DNA from: an uncultured Flavobacteriaceae bacterium
GTDB lineage: Bacteria; Bacteroidota; Bacteroidia; Flavobacteriales; Flavobacteriaceae
Length of the DNA stretch: 64,000 bases
Assembly (NCBI GenBank): GCA_905479625.1
Contig: CAJQNF010000059.1
Span: forward strand, 1 to 64,000
Direction of reading: 5' to 3'
Below the pieces are notes generated by a model. That model saw only the letters and a list, made by a program, of their open reading frames with translations. It searched no databases and was not told where the DNA came from. Positions 58,309 to 64,000 of the stretch are shown here, one piece after another; positions within the stretch are counted from its first letter, which is position 1; the number at the start of each line of letters is the position of its first letter. Both the position numbers and the translations under genes were made by a program.

Positions 58309-60022
58309 TACTTTTTTACATATCAATTGGGAGACGTTTCATTTTCTAAGGCCTCAACTTTTATGGCTATTAGTTCCTGCCTTTCTTAGTTTTATTATTG
58401 CCTTGTCAGGACTTCGCGAAACCATTAAATGGAAAGATGTGATCGCACCCCCTTTAAGACCTTTTATGATTAAAAAGGGAAGTGAACGCATCAAAAAATG
58501 GATGCATCTGGCCTTATTTATTTGTGTTTCTGCGGCCATAACTGGGGCTTCCGGCCCTTCCTGGAGAAAAATAGAAGAACCTGAAAAAACATTAGAGACT
58601 CCCTTAGTCATCCTTTTGGACCTTTCACAAAGTATGTTGGCTACAGATATTCAACCCACACGACTGGAGAGGGCAAAATTTAAAATTCAGGATTTTTTAG
58701 AAGCCAAGCCAGGTGCACTCACGGCCCTTATAGGTTTTGCAGGCACGGCACATACCATAGTTCCTTTAACCAGAGACTATAACATCATAAAGAGTCATAT
58801 CAAAACCTTGTCACCTGCTGTCATGCCTTTTCCAGGAAGTGATCTGGAGAAGGCTCTTGTTTTGGCAGACACAATCACCGGAAGAACTGAAGCTCCGGGA
58901 AATATATTGTTGATCTCTGATGATTTTACGGAAGCATCATTCAGTCAAATACAAAATTTTGTTATGTATACAAATAATCAGGTGACTATCTTACCCATGA
59001 ATACTTCGGGAGGAGCAAATATCCCTGCCAAACGAAAAAATCAGGTCATAAAAGACTCGAATGGCAATGCAGTTAGATCTGCACTAGACAAAAATATTCT
59101 TGAAAAAATGGCTTCCTTGGAGAATGTATCCATCTCCGCTTTAACATTAGATAAAAGTGATGTTCATTTATTGGCTAAAAATATTTCAGAAAATTTAGAA
59201 TTTAAAGAAGATGCAGAAGAAAAGGAAAATAACTGGAAAGATGACGGTCTGTGGCTGGTCCTTCCGTTTGCTTTTGTCTTGCTTTTATGGTTTAGAAAAG
59301 GGTGGGTAATTTATGGCTTACTCATCATGGTAACATTCAGCTCTTGCGGAGAAGAATCTAAATTTATAGATCTTTGGGAAACCAAGGATTTTCAAGCGCA
59401 ACAGCATTACGATAAAGCCGAATTTGATCAGGCAGGTCAACTTTATACAAACCCTATTTATCAAGGAGTTGCCTGGTATAAGGCCGAAGATTACGATAAA
59501 GCTATAAAAGCTTTTGAACAAGATACAACAGCCATGGGTGCCTATAACCTTGGCTTGGCTTATTATAAAAATGGAGATTATGCTGCCTCCGCACTTGCTT
59601 TTGGAAAAGCCATAGAAATAGATCCTGAACTTGAAGCAGCCAAAAGAAATCAAGCCGCCACCCAAAATCTTATAGAGGGAGCAAGTGAAGTGGATCCTGA
59701 AGAAGCGCAAGAGGCCCCTAAAAAACAAACTGCCCAAAATATTGAAAATAAAGACCAGGAAGATCTTGGCGGAGGTGGTCAAGAGGCAACAGAAGAAGAC
59801 ATGAAGAAGGAAAGAAAAGAAGAAACTGTAAGTACCGATATGAGAACAGGAAAAGAAATGGACGAAGTTCCTCCTGACTTTGAATCAGGAAAAAGTGAAA
59901 ATTCACAAAAAGTATTGATGAGGAAAGTAGATGACGATCCCTCATTATTTTTAACAAGAAAGTTCAAATATCAGGTAAAAAAGAAAAATCTGAAACCCAG
60001 TAATATTAACACAACATGGTAG
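58301..60022 (+). CDS. batB: BatB–BatC-type fusion: membrane VWA protein with TPR tail
   Basis: A 573-residue protein. The start at 58301 (MDDTFLHINWETFHFLRPQLLWLL) gives a plausible 8-bp overlap with batA, and the TTG at 58274 is rejected. It has two N-terminal membrane helices (about 19-37, 68-86), then a VWA domain with MIDAS DLSQSM (about 106-111) and a third helix (about 325-350). The VWA sits in the BatB position. TPR repeats follow (about 360-470: WYKAEDYDKAIKAFEQ, AYNLGLAYYKNGDYAASALAFGKAIEIDP), then an acidic low-complexity tail. TPR proteins of this type are usually the separate batC. The fusion is seen directly in one uninterrupted frame. Confidence 0.87.
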   Translation: MDDTFLHINWETFHFLRPQLLWLLVPAFLSFIIALSGLRETIKWKDVIAPPLRPFMIKKGSERIKKWMHLALFICVSAAITGASGPSWRKIEEPEKTLETPLVILLDLSQSMLATDIQPTRLERAKFKIQDFLEAKPGALTALIGFAGTAHTIVPLTRDYNIIKSHIKTLSPAVMPFPGSDLEKALVLADTITGRTEAPGNILLISDDFTEASFSQIQNFVMYTNNQVTILPMNTSGGANIPAKRKNQVIKDSNGNAVRSALDKNILEKMASLENVSISALTLDKSDVHLLAKNISENLEFKEDAEEKENNWKDDGLWLVLPFAFVLLLWFRKGWVIYGLLIMVTFSSCGEESKFIDLWETKDFQAQQHYDKAEFDQAGQLYTNPIYQGVAWYKAEDYDKAIKAFEQDTTAMGAYNLGLAYYKNGDYAASALAFGKAIEIDPELEAAKRNQAATQNLIEGASEVDPEEAQEAPKKQTAQNIENKDQEDLGGGGQEATEEDMKKERKEETVSTDMRTGKEMDEVPPDFESGKSENSQKVLMRKVDDDPSLFLTRKFKYQVKKKNLKPSNINTTW

Positions 60023-61365
60023 ACATCCATAGAAAGGTTAGTTTTTGTTTGCTATTACTCATGATGTCATTTCATGGTTTTGGCCAAAGACATCTGTTTA
60101 GTGAGGTCACCATAGACCGAAGCAAGGTGTATGTTGGCGAGCCGGTTGAAGTAAGTGTTGGGATATATACTTCTACCTGGTTCACCAAAGGAGTCAATTT
60201 CGGAAACATAAAAGTTAATGGTGCCTTTACCGTCTATTTTAGGTCTGTTTCCAGCACAAAGCAGGTGAATGGAAAAAATTATGCTGGCGTTGTAGCCATC
60301 TATAATGTTTTTCCTTATGACAATAAGGATCTTATTTTTCCCTCTCTGGAATTCACTGTTGAAACGCCAAACGAAGGAGACAGTAAAGGGGTGAAAAGAG
60401 TTGTCAAAACCAAGGCTCGAAATATTTCGGTAAAAGCAGTCCCTAATAATTATGATCAGGATGAATGGCTGGTATCATCGAGCGTAAGTGTTAATGAATC
60501 CTGGCAAGGAGATCTAAAAAATGTAAAAATAGGGAATGTCATCCAGCGTACTATTTACAGAAAAGCTTTTGGTACCGTTTCAGAACTGATCCCGCCTATT
60601 AAATGGGATAGCGTTCAAGGAGTAAGTATGTATCCAACAAGAGCTGAAATCAATAGCGAAAAATCAAAAACCTCCATTAGCGCTTCGAGATCGGATGGGG
60701 TTCGGTATTTATTTGAGAAAGAAGGAACTGTAACGCTTCCTGAAATTACAGTGACCTGGTGGAATTCGAGGCAAAACAAATTATTCAAACGCACCTTAAA
60801 AGAAAAGACTTTACGTGTCTTACCAAACCCTGACCTGGGGATGTTGGAAAGTGTTAAAGATTCTCTTGCTTTATTCAATCAGGGAATTGATATGGAAACA
60901 TCTGTTGAAGAAGAATTAAACATATTCGGCTTGTCATTAAAGGATTTTTTAACGTATTTGGCAGTTATTCTAGCGAGTCTATTTCTCATTTATAAATTAT
61001 TAAAGTGGCTTTTAATAACCAAAGGGCTCCTGGAAAAGTGGAAACACAAGCGAGAAGCCTACTCGAACTCTGAAAAATACTACTTCAAGTTATTTCTTAA
61101 TGCGGCTACCAAAAAAAATTCAAATGCTGGTCTGAATGCCATGTACAATTGGATCGATCGTTTGGAACTAAAAGAACCAACATTGCATTATTTGGCGGAA
61201 AACTATGGTAATCCGGCTTTCATCTCAGCCCTTGATCAATGGGAAAGAAAAGGTGACGCCTATCCTTTTACGGAAATTCATCATATCAAAAAGGCACGAA
61301 AGAACTATTTGAAAAGGATGAATCAAAGCTCAATTCAAAGCTCTGCTCACTGGATAAATCCCTAA
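60016..61365 (+). CDS. batD: BatD-like exported protein with C-terminal membrane segment
   Basis: A 449-residue protein with a signal peptide (ends FHGFGQ, about 24) and a beta-rich periplasmic region: VTIDRSKVYVGEPVEVSVGIYTSTWFTKGVNFGNIKVNGAF, FPYDNKDLIFPSLEFTVETP. One membrane helix (FLTYLAVILASLFLIYKLLKWLLI, about 312-335) and a helical cytosolic tail follow. This matches BatD, the oxygen-tolerance protein of the operon. It overlaps batB by 7 bp. A BatE-type TPR gene is not seen after it. Its stop is only 4 bp from the stop of the convergent OmpA-type gene, with no terminator between. Confidence 0.85.
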   Translation: MVDIHRKVSFCLLLLMMSFHGFGQRHLFSEVTIDRSKVYVGEPVEVSVGIYTSTWFTKGVNFGNIKVNGAFTVYFRSVSSTKQVNGKNYAGVVAIYNVFPYDNKDLIFPSLEFTVETPNEGDSKGVKRVVKTKARNISVKAVPNNYDQDEWLVSSSVSVNESWQGDLKNVKIGNVIQRTIYRKAFGTVSELIPPIKWDSVQGVSMYPTRAEINSEKSKTSISASRSDGVRYLFEKEGTVTLPEITVTWWNSRQNKLFKRTLKEKTLRVLPNPDLGMLESVKDSLALFNQGIDMETSVEEELNIFGLSLKDFLTYLAVILASLFLIYKLLKWLLITKGLLEKWKHKREAYSNSEKYYFKLFLNAATKKNSNAGLNAMYNWIDRLELKEPTLHYLAENYGNPAFISALDQWERKGDAYPFTEIHHIKKARKNYLKRMNQSSIQSSAHWINP

Positions 61366-61369
61366 AGGA

Positions 61370-63982
61370 CTAAAACCGGCTTTCACCTTTAAGGCCGACT
61401 ACAAATGCATCCTTAAACCCCTGTTTTCTCATCTTATTCATATGGCTTCTTGCTTCTGAAGAAGTTTCAAAAATACCAGCATAATACCTGTTTAAGCCGT
61501 CATTATATCTGTAATTGAACAAATCTGTTAACTTGCTGTATTTATTGGTTTGCACCTTTCCTTTGAATGCACCAATCTGAACCGTATATAATTCTCTGCT
61601 ACCACTGAAATCATAATTCAAATAAAGGCCGGAATTAGATACCTTTTCATTCACAGCATAATTACCTGATGAACTCTTATTTATAGATTGAGCAACGATT
61701 GCATCTGAGAATTTATCGACAATTAAAAATTCTGATCTCCTGTTTAATTGGTGCTGAAGGCCTGTACAGGGATTGTCTTTAGTGCACTTTTCAGCTACTT
61801 GAGTTTCTCCATGACCCTCACTTGAAATTCTCTCTTCTTCTATTCCTTTGTTCAGAAGATATTGAACTGTACTATAAGCCCTGCTTTTCGATAATTTTAT
61901 ATTATAAGACTTTTTACCTCTCACATCAGTGTGCGCATTCACCTTAATTTTAGTCTCAGGATTTTCTTTTAAAACCACAGCAATTTTTTCCAATTCAATT
62001 TTAGCATCAAATCTAATATCGTATTTATCGTAGTCAAAATAAATGGTATTGATATGAATCATTTGATCTGTAGCCTCTTTTGACTGAAAATCAGCTACTC
62101 CATCTTCAGATGTTCTATTGTCTTGAGACATATCCATAGCAATTGATTTTTGAGCTTTGACTTCCTGTTTATCCTGATGTACAGCGGTCAAACTCTCCTT
62201 CTGATTGTCCTGTGGATTCTCAACAACAATATCTTTACTTACTTCCGTTTCAACTTCTGAGCTTATAACAGAAGCGGTAGCCGTTTCAGTAATTGTTTCA
62301 GCATCGTCATTCTCAGCCGCTGATACCATAACAGGAACTACACTTGAATTAGATGAAAGTCGTTTATTGGCAGCAATAGAATTTTCTACCGTACCATCTG
62401 AAAGCTTATTTTTAGTAACATTTTTATTACTGGAGCTGGACTCCATGGCGATCGAATTTTGAGATTCAATAGCAGGGTCATCCTTATTGATCGAAGTTCT
62501 AGCCTCTGGAGCAGATGCAGGACTTGTTGTAATTATAGCGTCGTCGCTTTGAGTTGCTGTTACCGATTTCATAGCCGAAACAGTTCCGACTGCCACCGCA
62601 TTTTCAGTATGAGAGGTTTTTGTCTCGGCAGTAATTACTCTTAGTTCACTTTTCTGTTCTTCATGAGCATTCTCTGCTTCTGATTTGGATGAAAAATCGG
62701 CAGTTTCTTCGTCTGTTACTGCGTAAATTTGACCTTCTTCTCCTTCCTGATTTAGATCTGCAATAACCTTGTCTTCTTTATTTGGATCTGACATCAATTC
62801 GAGCGTAATCTCAATCGGATTTGCATTGAGGTCATTCACTGTTTTAATATCCAGCTGCCCCACTAAATAACCTTCCAGATACCCTTTGATCACATAGGTC
62901 GCATTACAAGGTTGTTGAAAATTAAAAGATCCTTCCGCTTTACTTGAAATATAAGATTGCAACTTTAAGCCTTTGGCATCGAATAGAACAATCCTAACAT
63001 CAGGCACTATATTCTGGGTTTCAATATCTCTGACGACACCCGCGATTTCCTGCATGCATTCTATATAAATCGGAGGAGATGCGACAAATGAATAAATATC
63101 ATCGTCTCCATTTCCACCTTCCCTGTTAGAAGAAAAGTACCCTCTGTGCTTGTCATCATTAATAATATAGGCAAAATCATCATACTCACTATTGACAGGC
63201 TCTTCTAAATTGATCGGTTTTGAGACTGTCGAATCAAATATTTTACTGGCATAAACATCCAGCTCTCCATGGCCTGGATATCCATCTGAAGAAAAATATA
63301 GCACATTATCTATCCCAATAAATGGGAACATTTCTCGATCTTTTGTGTTGATTTGGGGTCCTAAATTTATTGGTTCACTATAGGAACCATCTTCATAAAT
63401 ATCCACTACAAAAAGATCCGTTTTTCCTATTGACTCGGGCCGATCAGATACAAAGTAGAGCTGATTGTCATCTTTGTTCAAAACAGGGTGGCCCGATGAA
63501 AAATTTGTACCATTAAAAGGCAGTAACGTCAAATTGGTCCATTCTCCATCTTCAGTGACACTCGCCTTAAACAATTGAAGATGCTTCGTGCTTTTGTTTT
63601 TTTCTTTATTCTTTTTCTTTTTTATATAATTATTTCCACTGAAATACACTGTTTTCATGTCTTTGGTAAACGATACCATACCTTCATGGTACTTTGAATT
63701 GATATCACCCTTTAATTTTTGCTTTTTGATAATTTGACCATCTTCAGTTACTTCACCAATGTACAAATCCAAAAAAGGCTGGCTTGTGTTCTCTTCTATA
63801 TTCAAAGTAAAACCTTGCTTAGGAGAAGCAAAAACAACTTTATCCATTCCAAAAAAAGCCGTTCCAAAATCAGAACTCTTGGTATTGATGGTGGCATTTT
63901 GCACTGTATACTGCCCCGGAGAGTTTTGCCCATAAACCAAAACTGTCATTAGGGCGAAAATAATCATCACATATTTTTTCAT
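61370..63982 (-). CDS. PD40–CarboxypepD_reg–OmpA–SPOR envelope protein
   Basis: An 870-residue exported protein (signal ends VLVYGQ, about 19). PD40 WD40-like repeats lie at about 60-300 (FYSSDGYPGHGELDVY, FYFVSDRPESIGKTDLFVV-type blades), then a CarboxypepD_reg domain at about 312-400 (IAGVVRDIETQNIVPDVRIVLFD). A Ser/Thr/Glu/Ala-rich linker (about 400-640) contains repeated SIAM-type motifs. An OmpA domain (643-757) with peptidoglycan-binding NAHTDVRGKKSYN and NRRSEF follows, then a SPOR domain (about 797-870, ELYTVQIGAFKGK). OmpA and SPOR both bind peptidoglycan, so the C-terminus is doubly anchored. The start is near the right edge; upstream control lies outside. Confidence 0.88.
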   Translation of the reverse strand: MKKYVMIIFALMTVLVYGQNSPGQYTVQNATINTKSSDFGTAFFGMDKVVFASPKQGFTLNIEENTSQPFLDLYIGEVTEDGQIIKKQKLKGDINSKYHEGMVSFTKDMKTVYFSGNNYIKKKKNKEKNKSTKHLQLFKASVTEDGEWTNLTLLPFNGTNFSSGHPVLNKDDNQLYFVSDRPESIGKTDLFVVDIYEDGSYSEPINLGPQINTKDREMFPFIGIDNVLYFSSDGYPGHGELDVYASKIFDSTVSKPINLEEPVNSEYDDFAYIINDDKHRGYFSSNREGGNGDDDIYSFVASPPIYIECMQEIAGVVRDIETQNIVPDVRIVLFDAKGLKLQSYISSKAEGSFNFQQPCNATYVIKGYLEGYLVGQLDIKTVNDLNANPIEITLELMSDPNKEDKVIADLNQEGEEGQIYAVTDEETADFSSKSEAENAHEEQKSELRVITAETKTSHTENAVAVGTVSAMKSVTATQSDDAIITTSPASAPEARTSINKDDPAIESQNSIAMESSSSNKNVTKNKLSDGTVENSIAANKRLSSNSSVVPVMVSAAENDDAETITETATASVISSEVETEVSKDIVVENPQDNQKESLTAVHQDKQEVKAQKSIAMDMSQDNRTSEDGVADFQSKEATDQMIHINTIYFDYDKYDIRFDAKIELEKIAVVLKENPETKIKVNAHTDVRGKKSYNIKLSKSRAYSTVQYLLNKGIEEERISSEGHGETQVAEKCTKDNPCTGLQHQLNRRSEFLIVDKFSDAIVAQSINKSSSGNYAVNEKVSNSGLYLNYDFSGSRELYTVQIGAFKGKVQTNKYSKLTDLFNYRYNDGLNRYYAGIFETSSEARSHMNKMRKQGFKDAFVVGLKGESRF

Positions 63983-64000
63983 GTATAAGTATATAAGGTA

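Noticed and set aside
59318-59967. Several antisense frames under the batB gene
   Set aside because: They mirror the acidic and hydrophobic codon pattern of batB and show no independent signal.

Overview
The window looks like chromosomal DNA of a marine-type Bacteroidota, most likely Flavobacteriia. This rests on low GC, many exported proteins ending their signal peptide in Q (AQ, YGQ), promoter-like TAnnTTTG elements, and families typical of that group: PD40–OmpA–SPOR envelope protein, CarboxypepD_reg domains, haem_bd, DUF937, the MoxR/Bat operon and ASPIC/UnbV–FG-GAP proteins. No tRNA, rRNA, CRISPR array, transposase, phage gene or SusC/SusD pair was recognised. The species cannot be named from this.

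Layout. 1-9.5 kb: tail of an unknown gene, a small membrane protein, a FadL-like barrel, a secreted SYLF protein with a strong terminator, a patatin fused to an outer-membrane barrel, an SDR epimerase-like protein, a CarboxypepD_reg protein and a divergent CotH-like protein. 8.8-12.8 kb: a SGNH esterase divergent from an ABC ATPase/permease pair, the same arrangement as tesA/ybbA/ybbP in Escherichia coli. 12.9-15.4 kb: ThuA-like, DUF481-like and a coiled-coil orphan with a tandem 19-bp repeat upstream. 15.4-17.7 kb: a radical SAM protein overlapping an asparagine-synthetase-like ligase that lacks the glutaminase cysteine.

17.8-36.2 kb is the most unusual region. Nine closely packed minus-strand genes face one large plus-strand gene. 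They encode four FG-GAP/ASPIC-UnbV proteins, a haem-binding HzsA-like lipoprotein, a YVTN-propeller protein with three CXXCH motifs, a Reg_prop propeller, a RidA-like enzyme and two paralogous LivK-type binding proteins with no transporter. All but the RidA-like protein appear exported. I read this as an undescribed periplasmic or surface redox and ligand-binding system; its function is unknown.

36.3-54.6 kb is mostly metabolic: DUF937; an operon of a SUMF1-like protein, a Tat-type Gfo/Idh/MocA oxidoreductase and a Tat-type sugar isomerase; saccharopine-dehydrogenase-like; L-serine ammonia-lyase with a HemG-like flavodoxin; a second Gfo/Idh/MocA protein; an alpha carbonic anhydrase; GH2 and GH53 glycosidases; a creatininase-family protein; a polysaccharide-deacetylase lipoprotein; a haem-binding protein; and a cold-shock protein with clear promoter and terminator. 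54.8-61.4 kb is a six-gene MoxR/Bat operon with overlapping genes, a BatB-TPR (BatC-like) fusion and a perfect 24-bp palindrome at its promoter. It converges, with only 4 bp between stops, on a PD40–CarboxypepD_reg–OmpA–SPOR protein that fills the end of the window.
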